NCBI RefSeq assembly: GCF_009727155.1
Contig: NZ_WNWM01000002.1
Location: forward strand, 4,650,001-4,714,000
Direction of reading: 5' to 3'
Origin: Pseudoduganella dura
GTDB lineage: Bacteria; Pseudomonadota; Gammaproteobacteria; Burkholderiales; Burkholderiaceae_D
DNA length: 64,000 nt
The notes under the pieces: generated by a model
Database searches by the model: none
Seen by the model: only the letters and a program-made list of their open reading frames with translations
Told to the model about the DNA's origin: nothing
Part shown: positions 15,953 through 27,545 of the stretch, in pieces
Position numbering within the stretch: position 1 is the first letter of the stretch
Layout: every line of letters begins with the position of its first letter
Program-made: the position numbers and the translations under genes

Positions 15953-16723
15953 ATGAACATGAGCATGAGCAGCCACAACGATATCGTGAACAGCCAGTTC
16001 GGCCCGCAAGCGCACGCCTATCTCGCCAGCGCGGTCCACGCCAGCGGCGAAGACCTGGACCGGATGGCCAGCCTGGCGGGACGGTGGCCGGACGCCGTTG
16101 CGCTGGACATGGGCTGCGGCGGCGGGCATGCCACCTTCCGGCTGGCGCCGCTGGTGGGCAAGGTGGTCGCCTGCGATCTCTCCGAACCCATGCTTCGCGT
16201 GGTGGCCGAGGAAGCAGGCCGCCGCGGGTTCGGCAATGTGGTGACCAGGTGCAGCGCCGTGGAGTCGCTGCCTTGTCCCTCCGGTTCCTTCGACGTGGCC
16301 GTGACCCGGTACAGCGCCCACCACTGGCGCGACGTTCCCGCCGGCCTGGCACAGATGCACCGCGTACTGAAGCCGGGCGGGATGGCCATCTTCATGGATG
16401 TCGTCGCGCCCGGCGTGCCGCTGCTCGATACGTGGCTGCAAAGCCTGGAATTGCTGCGCGACCCTTCGCATGTCCGCAATGCGTCGCCGGACGAATGGCG
16501 CGCCGCGCTGTCCACGGCGGGGTTCGCCGTCGGCGAAGCGACGACATACCGCCTGCGCCTGGACTTCGCCTCGTGGGTCGAACGGATGCAGACGCCGGCA
16601 TCGCATATCGCGGCCATCCGCTCGCTGCAGCGGCGTGCCGGGTCGGAAGTGACCGACTACTTCGCCATCGAGGAGGATGGCAGTTTTACGGTGGACACGA
16701 TCCTGATCACCGGCAAGGCCTGA
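15953..16723 (+). CDS. Class I SAM-dependent methyltransferase (UbiE/COQ5-like, type 11)
   Basis: 256 residues. Start at 15953 with AGGAG 8 bp upstream; longer upstream frames are shadows of the divergent regulator. Motif I is L-D-M-G-C-G-G-G-H, motif II contains A-C-D-L-S, and G-S-F-D-V-A-V-T-R-Y and L-K-P-G-G follow, all in the usual order of UbiE-type enzymes. The small-molecule substrate cannot be deduced. The gene is divergent from the XRE/MmyB-type regulator, which probably controls it. Confidence 0.88.
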   Translation: MNMSMSSHNDIVNSQFGPQAHAYLASAVHASGEDLDRMASLAGRWPDAVALDMGCGGGHATFRLAPLVGKVVACDLSEPMLRVVAEEAGRRGFGNVVTRCSAVESLPCPSGSFDVAVTRYSAHHWRDVPAGLAQMHRVLKPGGMAIFMDVVAPGVPLLDTWLQSLELLRDPSHVRNASPDEWRAALSTAGFAVGEATTYRLRLDFASWVERMQTPASHIAAIRSLQRRAGSEVTDYFAIEEDGSFTVDTILITGKA

Positions 16724-16741
16724 AACCGCACAGGCTGAAGA

Positions 16742-16756
16742 CCGGGACAGACCCTG
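16742..16756. repeat. Single copy of the dispersed GGGACNGACCC-type repeat
   Basis: CCGGGACAGACCCTG between two convergent genes, related to the longer copies at 19732, 21078, 33337 and 43307. Confidence 0.5.
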
Positions 16757-16787
16757 TAGCGCCGGCATTCTCCGCGACAGCGGCCAC

Positions 16788-17516
16788 TCAAAACCGGTTC
16801 CAGTTGTTGCGCCGGTGTTCGGTGGCCTCTTTCATCAAATGGCTGGCGCGCTGCGGGTCTTCCACCGTCAGCGCCAGTTCCTGCAGCGCCGGCGGATATT
16901 CGCGCTCGGCCGATTCTTCCAGCAGCTCGCGGGCCCGTTGCGGATCGGGCGCCACGCCATCGCCGTCGCGGTAGGCGTACGACAGCAGGAACATCGCATG
17001 CGCGTTGCCCAATTCGCTGGCCACTTGCAGCCAGCGCGCCGCGGTGGCGGCGTCGCGCGGCACGCCGTCGCCGTTCTTCGCCATCATCCCCAGCATCAGC
17101 GCGGCCTTCGCCTGGCCGCCTTCGGCCGCGCGCTGGTACCACTGCCACGCGGCGGAGGGGCCGGCGGCATTGCCGGGCGAGGTGCGGTATGCCTCGCCGA
17201 GGTGGAACGCGGCCTGCGCATCGTTCGCCGTGGCGGCGCGCCGCAGTAGCGACATCGCTTCGGCCCGGCGGTCGGGCCGCGCGCGGTACAGGATGCCCAG
17301 TTCCCGCTCGGCGACCGCGTTGCCGCCGCCGGCCAGGCGGCGCAGCTCGCTCTCGGCCGCCATGTCGCCACGCTGCGCCGCCGCCATGGCCAGCGCTTCG
17401 ATCCGGGCCGTGTCGGGCGGCAGGTCGCGGGCGCAACCCGCCAGCGCGGCGGCGAACAGGGCCGCCAGCACGGTATTGCGTGCCGCCTGCGCCGTCAACC
17501 GGAGCACGCGCGTCAT
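16788..17516 (-). CDS. Sel1-repeat lipoprotein
   Basis: 242 residues. Signal peptide with lipobox L-A-G-C (Cys about 27), so probably a lipid-anchored periplasmic protein. At least four Sel1-like (TPR-related) repeats run from about 65 to 235, each with the A-x-x-x-L-G and G-N-A/G-D-A pattern and spacing of about 36 residues. These make a protein-binding solenoid. Its start overlaps the stop of the upstream nucleotidase gene (ATGA), so the two are translated together and the Sel1 protein may assist or localise that enzyme. Confidence 0.85.
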   Translation of the reverse strand: MTRVLRLTAQAARNTVLAALFAAALAGCARDLPPDTARIEALAMAAAQRGDMAAESELRRLAGGGNAVAERELGILYRARPDRRAEAMSLLRRAATANDAQAAFHLGEAYRTSPGNAAGPSAAWQWYQRAAEGGQAKAALMLGMMAKNGDGVPRDAATAARWLQVASELGNAHAMFLLSYAYRDGDGVAPDPQRARELLEESAEREYPPALQELALTVEDPQRASHLMKEATEHRRNNWNRF

Positions 17517-19645
17517 TTCGACAGGTCGATCGTGTACTTCATGAAGCCGCTGGCATCGAGGCCCGCTTCGCCGCTGACGACGTCGATGCCGTTGGCCCGG
17601 GCGACGCCCAGGTGGCCCGGCGCGGAACGCAGGATCACCGGACCGGCCGTCTTCACCTTCGCGAACGACCAGCTGCGCGCGCTGCCGTTCGAGGCCAGGG
17701 TCACCTTGCCGCCGCCGCTCTTGCCGATGGCCTGCAGGTAGTTCGATACCACGGTCTGGTTCGCATCCGGCGACTTGATGATCGTCTTGCTGCCGTCGAT
17801 GCCCGGCACGCCGCCGCCGCCGCCGGCGCGGTAGTCGTTGGTGGCGACGATGAAGTCGTCCGCATCCGCCACCGGCTTGCCCTGGTAGGTCAGGTTGACG
17901 ATGCGGCTGCCTGCCGGCTTCGTCACGTCGATCTGGTAGATGAGCGCGTTGTTCTCGGCATAGAACACGTCGTAGTTGTAGATCGTGCCGTAGCTCGGTA
18001 CCAGGTCCTGCTCGGCGGTGCTGGCCGGGTCGATGCGGCCGAACTGCTTCGCCGATGCTTCCAGCCATGCCTTCAGGTCCGAACCCTTGATCTTCACGGC
18101 CTGCAGGTTGTTGTTGCCGTAAAGGTAAAGGTCGCCCGGGTTGCGGATCTGCAGGCCGACCGGCACGGCGGCGGTGGCGCCCGGCGCCACGTCGGTGAAG
18201 TCCGAAGGGCCGTTGCGCCCGGCCTTGAACGGCGCGCTGCACGAGATCACCGGAATGCTTTTGTAGCTCGCCAGCGTGGCGTCGGTGCTGGTGGCGATGA
18301 AGTTCTTCACGTAGTCGATCTGCGCCTGGTTCACCAGCTGGATCGCGGTCACGTCGCCCGCCAGCGAGAAATACGACGACATCTCGAAGTCCGTCGTCAC
18401 GCCCAGCGGTTCCTTGGCGTAGGCGATCGTGGCGGCATGCTCGCCGGCGATCAGCGCGGCGATGGCCGGATCGGCCTTCACGTTCGTCACGCCGTCGGTG
18501 TACTTGAAGCCGCGCGATTCCACGGTGGTCTTCGCCGGCTGCGTGACCCATTTGCCGCCCTGGTACACCATCGTCATCCTGATGATGCCGAGGCGGCGGC
18601 CCCAGCTCTGCGCCATCACGGCCGGCACGCCGTTCACGAAACCGTTGATCGCATCGACATTGGCGCTGGCGGGCAGCGCGGCCAGCGAAGGATCGAGCGC
18701 GGCGGCGCCGGTTTCCTTCCCCTTCGGGAAGATCAGGTGCGAGTGGCCGATCATCAGCGCATCGATGCCGGTGCCGGCCAGGTGGTAGCTCTGGTTTTCC
18801 ATCTTCGGGCTGTAGGCGCCCACATCGAGGCCGCCGTGCGACAGCGCCACGATCACGTTCGCGCCCTTGCCGCGCAGCTCGGGGATATACTGCGCCGCCG
18901 CTTCCTTCGAACCGGAGACGGCCACCTTGCCGGCCAGGTGCCGCTGGTCCCATTCCAGGATCTGCGGCGGCACGAAGCTCATGATGCCGATGTTGACGAC
19001 GACGTTGACGTTGCTGCCGTCCGGCGCCTTCGCAACAAAAGCGCGCGGCAGCACGGCATACGGCTGGAACAGCGGCTTGCCGCTGGCCACGCCGGTCACG
19101 TTCGTCAGCACCAGCGGGAACGTGGGGGCGCCGCAGGTGCCAGCGGGCTTCGTCACGCCGGGAATGTTCAGGTCCGTGTTTGTCACTTGCGACAGGAAGG
19201 GCAGGCCGTAGTTGAATTCGTGGTTGCCGAAGCCGCCGCCGTCGTAGTTGAGCGCGTTCATCGCCTTGTGCACGGCCAGCGTGGCGGTGCAGGGGATCAG
19301 CTTCGTGATCGCCTGCAGGTCGGACAGCAGCGTGCCCTGGATCACGTCGCCATCGTCGAGCAGCACATTGTTCGGGTTTTCCGCGCGCGCGGCGGCGATC
19401 AGCGTGGCGGTGCGGTCCATGCCCAGGCTCGTGTCCTCGGCCAGCGCGTAGTAGTTATAGCCGAGCACGTTCGAGTGCAGGTCGGTCGTCTCCATCAGGG
19501 CGAACGTAACGGTGGTGCCTTCCGGGATGCCGCTCGGGGCCGGCGTCTGCGGCGCCGTCGCATTGCCCCTGTCGTGGCCGCTGCCACCGCAACCCGCCAG
19601 CCCGGCCGCCACCAGCGCCGCCAGCATCGTGATGTTTGTTTTCAT
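17513..19645 (-). CDS. CpdB-like 2',3'-cyclic-nucleotide phosphodiesterase / 3'-nucleotidase, lipoprotein
   Basis: 710 residues. Signal peptide with lipobox L-A-G-C (Cys about 19), so it is anchored outside the cytoplasm. The metallophosphoesterase domain (about 45-350) has T-T-D-L-H-S-N, D-D-G-D-V-I-Q-G and G-N-H-E-F-N-Y-G metal motifs, then G-H-S-H near 270. The C-terminal 5'-nucleotidase domain (about 400-640) binds the nucleoside base. It releases phosphate and nucleosides from extracellular nucleotides. Start at 19645 follows GGGGGAGAG; upstream codons are part of the IS region. A Pho-box-like sequence 50 bp upstream suggests induction by phosphate starvation. Confidence 0.88.
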   Translation of the reverse strand: MKTNITMLAALVAAGLAGCGGSGHDRGNATAPQTPAPSGIPEGTTVTFALMETTDLHSNVLGYNYYALAEDTSLGMDRTATLIAAARAENPNNVLLDDGDVIQGTLLSDLQAITKLIPCTATLAVHKAMNALNYDGGGFGNHEFNYGLPFLSQVTNTDLNIPGVTKPAGTCGAPTFPLVLTNVTGVASGKPLFQPYAVLPRAFVAKAPDGSNVNVVVNIGIMSFVPPQILEWDQRHLAGKVAVSGSKEAAAQYIPELRGKGANVIVALSHGGLDVGAYSPKMENQSYHLAGTGIDALMIGHSHLIFPKGKETGAAALDPSLAALPASANVDAINGFVNGVPAVMAQSWGRRLGIIRMTMVYQGGKWVTQPAKTTVESRGFKYTDGVTNVKADPAIAALIAGEHAATIAYAKEPLGVTTDFEMSSYFSLAGDVTAIQLVNQAQIDYVKNFIATSTDATLASYKSIPVISCSAPFKAGRNGPSDFTDVAPGATAAVPVGLQIRNPGDLYLYGNNNLQAVKIKGSDLKAWLEASAKQFGRIDPASTAEQDLVPSYGTIYNYDVFYAENNALIYQIDVTKPAGSRIVNLTYQGKPVADADDFIVATNDYRAGGGGGVPGIDGSKTIIKSPDANQTVVSNYLQAIGKSGGGKVTLASNGSARSWSFAKVKTAGPVILRSAPGHLGVARANGIDVVSGEAGLDASGFMKYTIDLSK

Positions 19646-19694
19646 GTTCTCTCCCCCAGGCAAAAAATCAAAGAAGCGACTGTAGCGGCACGAT

Positions 19695-19712
19695 GTGACG
19701 CCGGGATGACAA
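19695..19712 (-). promoter_or_regulatory. Pho-box-like site before the CpdB-like gene
   Basis: Minus strand TTGTCATCCCGGCGTCAC: two half-sites (TTGTCAT and GCGTCAC) spaced 11 bp apart, as in PhoB boxes (CTGTCAT-N4-CTGTCAC). A -10-like TACAGT follows. The same layout stands before the TonB/GDPD operon at 43264. Confidence 0.5.
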
Positions 19713-19742
19713 AAAGTAAAGCAAAAAAAATAGGGACGGACC

Positions 19743-21078
19743 CTGAGCCTACCCCTCGAATTCCCAAGTGCGGACCATCGAAACGAGTTCGATAAATGCA
19801 TATTTGATGGCCGATGGGGAGAGCCTGGGTCGACGATAGTCGTCGACCCAGTGCATTGCCAACGAGAAGATTGAAAGGCAGCTGCCTGCCTTGGGATGGC
19901 TGCCGTAGTGGACTTCATAGCCAGCCGCTCGTGCCGCTAAGCCGATCAGCCATAAGGCATAAGTGAGCAATGCACCGATTAGTAAAAGTGCCGCCAGACG
20001 AAGCAGGCTTGTAGTCTGGCTATGTCGCAGTGCCATTCCCCATTTGGCATTCTTCAGGTCGCGGAAAGTCTGCTCGATTTGCATGCGCCCAGAGTAAATT
20101 TTGATGATGTCGTCTGCACGAAGCTGTGCCAGTGCTGGCGAAACGGCGAGTAGCCAAGGCTCACATTGGGCAGCGCTGTTTTTCTTGCTGTGGTGCGCGC
20201 GCGCAGGTTGACCGGATTTCGTCAAGCAATGCCGTCCTTTCGATTTGGACTTGTACAGCACTAATCGGCAGTCGACAGGGTTGGAGCGGACATGAAAAAA
20301 ATAGCCCAAATCGCGCGCTTTTGCGGTAGCTCTTGAGTACAAGCTTTTGCAGCCGAACCAGTCGTTGCCGTTCTGTTGGCACACCAAATCACGGTTGCGT
20401 ATCCGTCCGACCCAGCCAAAGCCGAGCTGATTGAGCGTTTTAAACCACGTAGCACGAAATCCTGCATCGGTGATGATGATGGCGCGACAGTGCGCTGGCA
20501 GGATGGTTTTCAGGGTCTTCATGAAGCACTTATGGACCAAAGATGCCGCGAGCCTCTCCTGAGGGTGGACCTCCTCGTAGAGCGTAAAGGCGCGTCCTTC
20601 GATGATGGCTGCTGCACGCAGCAATTGAGCACTGCCATCTGCGCGAATTTCTGACCAATCTACTGCTACCTGCACGTATTGCCTGGATTGAAGAAGGCGT
20701 TGGCTCATTGCTCGGTATATCTGCACCCGCTCTTTGGCCAGATGGGGATTGCTCAGCAAACGGTCACAGCACTTGATGCGATGCCGAAGACTTGTTTGTG
20801 ACCTGAGCTGCTTACCGATGCGTACAACGCCCAGCCCGGCACGAGCTGCAGCTTGCACAATTTGAGCTAGGCAAGCTCGGCGTTTAGCGTGAATTGATGG
20901 GCACTCCTGCCCCAACAATCGTTGTATGATTTGGCGTGCATGCATGGTCCGTGCCTTTCATTTGCAGTTTGGTCGCTACGAATGAAAGGGCTAACACGGC
21001 CATGCATGTGCCGTTTTTGGGATTGAAGTTAACAGCTTCCCATATGGTTTACAACAAAAATTTGAGGGGTAGGCTCAG
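19743..21078. mobile_element. IS4-family insertion sequence, 1336 bp, complete
   Basis: Terminal inverted repeats CTGAGCCTACCCCTC(G/A)AATT match at 19 of 20 positions (left 19743-19762; right end 21078). The element is flanked by a perfect 9-bp target duplication GGACGGACC (19734-19742 and 21079-21087). It contains one transposase gene and is inserted in a copy of the dispersed GGGACGGACCCTG repeat. Confidence 0.9.
19749..20945 (-). CDS. IS4-family transposase
   Basis: 398 residues, intact. DDE transposase with the first Asp in V-A-V-D-W-S and the second in I-I-I-T-D-A-G-F. The IS4 'YREK' signature is exact: Y-S-G-R-M-Q-I-E-Q-T-F-R-D-L-K (Tyr-x2-Arg-x3-Glu-x6-Lys, about 295-309). Catalyses cut-and-paste movement of the element. 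Frame and ends look undamaged, so it may be active. Base composition is less GC-rich than the neighbours, consistent with recent arrival. Confidence 0.93.
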   Translation of the reverse strand: MHARQIIQRLLGQECPSIHAKRRACLAQIVQAAARAGLGVVRIGKQLRSQTSLRHRIKCCDRLLSNPHLAKERVQIYRAMSQRLLQSRQYVQVAVDWSEIRADGSAQLLRAAAIIEGRAFTLYEEVHPQERLAASLVHKCFMKTLKTILPAHCRAIIITDAGFRATWFKTLNQLGFGWVGRIRNRDLVCQQNGNDWFGCKSLYSRATAKARDLGYFFHVRSNPVDCRLVLYKSKSKGRHCLTKSGQPARAHHSKKNSAAQCEPWLLAVSPALAQLRADDIIKIYSGRMQIEQTFRDLKNAKWGMALRHSQTTSLLRLAALLLIGALLTYALWLIGLAARAAGYEVHYGSHPKAGSCLSIFSLAMHWVDDYRRPRLSPSAIKYAFIELVSMVRTWEFEG

Positions 21079-21127
21079 GGACGGACCCTGTTTTTCAGGA
21101 AATTTCCTGGAAAACAGGGGCCGTCCC
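21078..21127. repeat. Dispersed palindromic repeat carrying the IS target site
   Basis: GGGACGGACCCTGTTTTTCAGG and its near-perfect inverted copy (21104-21127) meet at AAATTT, forming a long hairpin. The left arm is duplicated across the IS as 19732-19742. Related copies lie at 16742, 33337-33390 and 43307-43370. Confidence 0.8.
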
Positions 21128-21152
21128 CAATTCCGTTTGCAAGGTTTTTAGG

Positions 21153-23558
<2,406 letters not shown>

Positions 23559-23749
23559 GGGCTTCTCCGGAACAGGTAAAGCGGCGATTTTATCGGCCTG
23601 TCAACGTTTGACCTAGCGGGCAGATTCATCAGTGTGACTATTTTGCACATAGTGCACGTTTAGTACCGTGCGTCGGCCAAATTCTGGTATGGAGGCTGCT
23701 TTCGCCACGGAGGATGACAAAACGGCCAGCCGGACCGGACGACGTATAA

Positions 23750-23769
23750 TACTGGATATTCATACAGTA
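23750..23769 (+). promoter_or_regulatory. LexA box (SOS operator) of dnaE2
   Basis: TACTGGATATTCATACAGTA contains CTG-N10-CAG inside a near-perfect dyad, 13 bp before the dnaE2 start. A TATAAT -10 element (23745-23750) abuts it, so LexA would block the promoter. Confidence 0.85.
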
Positions 23770-23782
23770 TTATGGTGCCGCC

Positions 23783-26700
23783 ATGTCCGCCACCCCGCCA
23801 TCGAGCCTGCCGCACTATGCGGAACTGTTCTGCATGACGAACTTTTCGTTCCTGCAGGGCGCCTCGCATGCCGAGGAGCTGGTGGCGCGGGCGATACAGC
23901 TCGACTACACGGCGCTGGCGATCACGGACGAATGCTCGCTGGCCGGCGTGGTGCGCGCGCATGGCCGGGCGAAGGAGGCGAAGTGGTACCAGGAGGATCA
24001 CAAGCAGGGCCAGCGCCTGCTGATCGGCAGCTGGTTCCGGCTAACCGGCCAGGGCGGCGGCGAGGCGTTGTCGCTGCTCGCCATCGCGAAGAACCGCGAC
24101 GGCTACGGTAACCTGTCCGAGATGATCACGCTCGGCCGAACCCGGGCGGCCAAGGGCGAGTACCTGCTGCACGCAGACGACTTCGCGGCGCCGCCGCCCG
24201 ATCGCGCGCACCTGCGCGGCCTGCCCGGTTGCCTGCTGGTGCTGCTGCCGGCATATCCCGTGTGGGAACCGGCGGACGTGGACCGGCTGCATGCGCAGGC
24301 GGCGTGGATGGCCGCCACGTTCGGTGAGCGCGCGTGGCTCGGCCTCACGCTGCTGCAGCGCGCGTTCGACGAAGGCCACCGGCAGAGCATCGAGGAAGTG
24401 GCGGCGCAGCACGGGCTGCCGGTCGTGGCGGCGGGGCAGGTCTGCATGCACGTGCGCTCGCGCAAGCCCTTGCACGATACGCTGTCCGCCATCCGCCTGG
24501 GCAAACCGGTGGCCGACTGCGGCTATGCGCTGGCGCAGAACGCCGAGCAGCACCTGCGCTCGCGCGTCCGGCTGGCCAACGTCTATCCGCGCGCGGCGCT
24601 GGCCGAAACGGTGCGCATCGCGCGGCAATGCACGTTCTCGCTGGACGAGCTGCGCTACGAATACCCGAGCGAGCTGATACCGGCAGGGCATACGCCTGCC
24701 TCGTACCTGCGCCAGGAAACCTACCTCGGCGCCCAGGCGCGCTACCCCGACGGCATTCCGGCCACGGTGCAGCGGCAGGTCGAGGAAGAGCTGGAGCTGG
24801 TTGCCGAACTGCGCTACGAATACTTTTTCCTCACCGTGTACGACATCGTGCGCTTCGCCCGCAAGCAGGAAATCCTGTGCCAGGGCCGCGGTTCGGCGGC
24901 CAACAGCGCCGTGTGCTACTGCCTCGGCATCACCGAGGTGAACCCGGTCGAGAGCACGCTGCTGATGGGCCGTTTCATTTCGCGCGAGCGCGACGAGCCG
25001 CCGGACATCGACGTGGACTTCGAACACCAGCGCCGCGAGGAGGTGATCCAGTACATCTACGCCAAGTACGGGCGCCACCGCGCCGCGCTGGCCGCCACCG
25101 TGATCTGCTACCGGCCCAAGAGCGCGCTGCGCGATGCCGGCAAGGCGCTCGGCGTGGACCTGGCCATCGTCGAGAAGGTGGCCAGGTCGCACCACTGGTT
25201 CGACAGCAAGCATGAGCTGCTGAACCGCTTCGCCGAATGCGGCCTCGATCCCGATGCGCCGCTGGCCAACCAGTGGGCCAGCCTGGCGCAGCGGATGCTG
25301 GGTTTTCCGCGCCACCTGTCGCAGCACGTGGGCGGCTTCGTCATCGCCCAGGACAAGCTGTCGCGCCTGGTGCCGATCGAGAACGCCACGATGAAGGACC
25401 GCAGCGTGATCCAGTGGGACAAGGACGACCTGGAGGAACTGGGCCTGCTGAAGGTGGACGTGCTGGCGCTGGGCATGCTGTCGGCATTGCGGCGCGCGCT
25501 GCACCTGATCGGCGTGCGCCGCGGCGAGCCGTTCCGCATGCAGGACATTCCCCGCGACGATGCCGCCACCTACGACATGATGTGCGAAGCCGATACGGTG
25601 GGCGTGTTCCAGATCGAGTCGCGGGCGCAGATGACGATGCTGCCGCGCCTGCGCCCGCGCCGCTTCTACGACCTGGTGATCGAGGTGGCGCTGGTGCGGC
25701 CGGGGCCGATCCAGGGCGGCATGGTGCACCCCTACCTGCAGCGCCGCCTCGACCCCACTTTGATCGACTACCCGGTGGGCCTGGAGGCAGCGCTGGAGCG
25801 CACGCTGGGCGTGCCGATCTTCCAGGAGCAGGTGATGCAGGTGGCGATGATCGCGGCCGGATTCTCGCAGGGCGAGGCGGACCAGCTGCGCCGCGCGATG
25901 GCGGCCTGGAAACGCAAGGGCGGCATGGACAAGTACCGCGGCCGCATCATCCAGGGCATGCTCGACCGCGACTATGACATCGAATTCGCCCACCGCATCT
26001 GCGAACAGATCCAGGGTTTCGGGGAATACGGTTTTCCCGAATCGCACGCGGCCAGCTTCGCGCTGCTGACCTACGTGAGTTCGTGGATCAAGTGCCACGA
26101 GCCGGCCGCGTTCCTGTGCGCGCTGCTCAACAGCCAGCCGATGGGATTCTACGGGCCGTCGCAACTGGTGCAGGATGCGAAACGCCACGGTGTCGAAGTG
26201 CGGCCGGTCGACATTACCGCGAGCGGCTGGGATTCCACGCTGGAGGAACGGGAAGAGGGCGACCAGCCCGCCGTGCGGTTGGGCATGTCGCTGCTGCGCG
26301 GCATGCGCTTCGAGGCGGCCGAGCGGATCGAGCAGGCGCGTGCGCTGCGGCCGTTCGCCGACGTGGCGGACCTGGCGCGGCGCGCGCAGCTCGACCGCCA
26401 CGACCTGCAGGTGCTGGCCGCCGCCAATGCGCTGCGCGGCCTGGCCGGCCACCGCCGGCAGGCGCTGTGGGAAGCGGTGGGCGCGGTGCCGGACAAGGAC
26501 CTGCTGCGGCCCACCCGGCCGCTGGAGGAAGCCCCGGTATTGCGCGCGCCGGGCGAAGGCGACGACATCATCGGCGACTACCGCTCGCACGGCCTGACGC
26601 TGGGCCGCCATCCGCTGGCGCTGCTGCGCCCGCAATTGCTGGAAAAGCGCTTCCTGCCGGCCGAGGTGCTGAACACGTTTGCCGACGGCCAGCTGGCGCG

Positions 26701-26971
26701 CGGCGCCGGCATCGTCACCGTGCGGCAGCGGCCCGGCACCGCGAAGGGCGTGCTGTTCATCACGATCGAGGATGAAACGGGCAACGTCAACGTGATCGTC
26801 CGGCCCGATCTGGTGGATGCATTCCGGCGCGAGGTGCTGGGCGCTTCGCTGCTGGGCGTGTACGGGGTCTGGCAGCAGGAGGGCATCGTGCGGCACCTGG
26901 TGGCCAAGCGGCTGGTCGACCTGTCGCCGCTGCTGGGGGAGCTGCCGACGTCCAGCCGGGACTTCTGTTGA
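23783..26971 (+). CDS. dnaE2: Error-prone DNA polymerase DnaE2
   Basis: 1062 residues. The N-terminal PHP domain starts with Y-A-E-L-F-C-M-T-N-F-S-F-L-Q-G-A-S-H. The polymerase core has P-D-I-D-V-D-F at about 407-413 (catalytic aspartates) and G-R-G-S-A-A-N near 368. The C-terminal OB-fold carries F-I-T-I-E-D-E-T-G-N-V-N. DnaE2 carries out translesion synthesis and SOS mutagenesis, normally with ImuA and ImuB. No imuA-imuB lies upstream: the neighbour is a divergent TonB receptor. They must be elsewhere or missing. Regulation by LexA is supported by the operator at 23750-23769. Confidence 0.94.
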   Translation: MSATPPSSLPHYAELFCMTNFSFLQGASHAEELVARAIQLDYTALAITDECSLAGVVRAHGRAKEAKWYQEDHKQGQRLLIGSWFRLTGQGGGEALSLLAIAKNRDGYGNLSEMITLGRTRAAKGEYLLHADDFAAPPPDRAHLRGLPGCLLVLLPAYPVWEPADVDRLHAQAAWMAATFGERAWLGLTLLQRAFDEGHRQSIEEVAAQHGLPVVAAGQVCMHVRSRKPLHDTLSAIRLGKPVADCGYALAQNAEQHLRSRVRLANVYPRAALAETVRIARQCTFSLDELRYEYPSELIPAGHTPASYLRQETYLGAQARYPDGIPATVQRQVEEELELVAELRYEYFFLTVYDIVRFARKQEILCQGRGSAANSAVCYCLGITEVNPVESTLLMGRFISRERDEPPDIDVDFEHQRREEVIQYIYAKYGRHRAALAATVICYRPKSALRDAGKALGVDLAIVEKVARSHHWFDSKHELLNRFAECGLDPDAPLANQWASLAQRMLGFPRHLSQHVGGFVIAQDKLSRLVPIENATMKDRSVIQWDKDDLEELGLLKVDVLALGMLSALRRALHLIGVRRGEPFRMQDIPRDDAATYDMMCEADTVGVFQIESRAQMTMLPRLRPRRFYDLVIEVALVRPGPIQGGMVHPYLQRRLDPTLIDYPVGLEAALERTLGVPIFQEQVMQVAMIAAGFSQGEADQLRRAMAAWKRKGGMDKYRGRIIQGMLDRDYDIEFAHRICEQIQGFGEYGFPESHAASFALLTYVSSWIKCHEPAAFLCALLNSQPMGFYGPSQLVQDAKRHGVEVRPVDITASGWDSTLEEREEGDQPAVRLGMSLLRGMRFEAAERIEQARALRPFADVADLARRAQLDRHDLQVLAAANALRGLAGHRRQALWEAVGAVPDKDLLRPTRPLEEAPVLRAPGEGDDIIGDYRSHGLTLGRHPLALLRPQLLEKRFLPAEVLNTFADGQLARGAGIVTVRQRPGTAKGVLFITIEDETGNVNVIVRPDLVDAFRREVLGASLLGVYGVWQQEGIVRHLVAKRLVDLSPLLGELPTSSRDFC

Positions 26972-27020
26972 GCGCCGATTGGGGTAGCATGGCAATCTCA
27001 CCACCCACAGGAGGAATGTC

Positions 27021-27461
27021 ATGAACCAGCCATTGCCGGATGAACGCGTGCTCACCTCGCTGCGCATCGAGGTTTCCCAGTATGGAAGCGGCAGCGAGGC
27101 AACGTTCACAATGGTGGACGAAGGCGGCGAAGCGCTGCCGGCGCAGGTAACGCTGCGCGAAGGGGAGCTGGAAAACCTGCACGAGGTGTTGTCGAAAATC
27201 GCCGCGCACGCCGCGCCCGCGGCGGGCGGCCTGCCGTTCGGGGGGCTGGAAGGCCCGCGTGTGATCCTCGGCTTCGATGACTATGTCACGCCGAATTTCC
27301 TCTTCTACAGCACCTTTGCGTATCCCTCCGGCGAAGGCGGCTACCAGCCGGTGACCGGCCGCGCGCTCGTCACCGATGCGTCGCTGGCGCGGCTCGTCGC
27401 GGGGCTGGGCCAGGTGAAGGATGCGGGGCAGGGCGTGGTCGACTGGACCGTGGCCGACTGA
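27021..27461 (+). CDS. Conserved-looking hypothetical protein
   Basis: 146 residues, no signal peptide or membrane segment, acidic, no motif I recognise. Codon use is like that of the core genes, and a good SD (AGGAGG, 7 bp upstream) precedes the start, so it is probably a real gene. It starts 49 bp after dnaE2 but there is no evidence of functional linkage. Confidence 0.65.
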   Translation: MNQPLPDERVLTSLRIEVSQYGSGSEATFTMVDEGGEALPAQVTLREGELENLHEVLSKIAAHAAPAAGGLPFGGLEGPRVILGFDDYVTPNFLFYSTFAYPSGEGGYQPVTGRALVTDASLARLVAGLGQVKDAGQGVVDWTVAD

Positions 27462-27466
27462 TCCGG

Positions 27467-27488
27467 GGCCGGTGCCCGGGCACCGGCC
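27467..27488. repeat. Perfect 22-bp GC-rich palindrome
   Basis: GGCCGGTGCCC and its exact complement meet 5 bp after the hypothetical gene's stop. A hairpin without T tract; it could act as a weak terminator or stability element. Confidence 0.5.
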
Positions 27489-27545
27489 GGCGTGCGGACC
27501 GGGCAGGGTATTTCTTCCGGCGGCCTTTGCTGGCAAAATGGCCCA

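Noticed and set aside
17189..19795. 868-residue open frame opposite the CpdB-like gene
   Set aside because: Same shadow composition; the minus strand carries the metallophosphoesterase motifs.
24041..27109. 1022-residue open frame opposite dnaE2
   Set aside because: Shadow of DnaE2; no recognisable domains despite its length.
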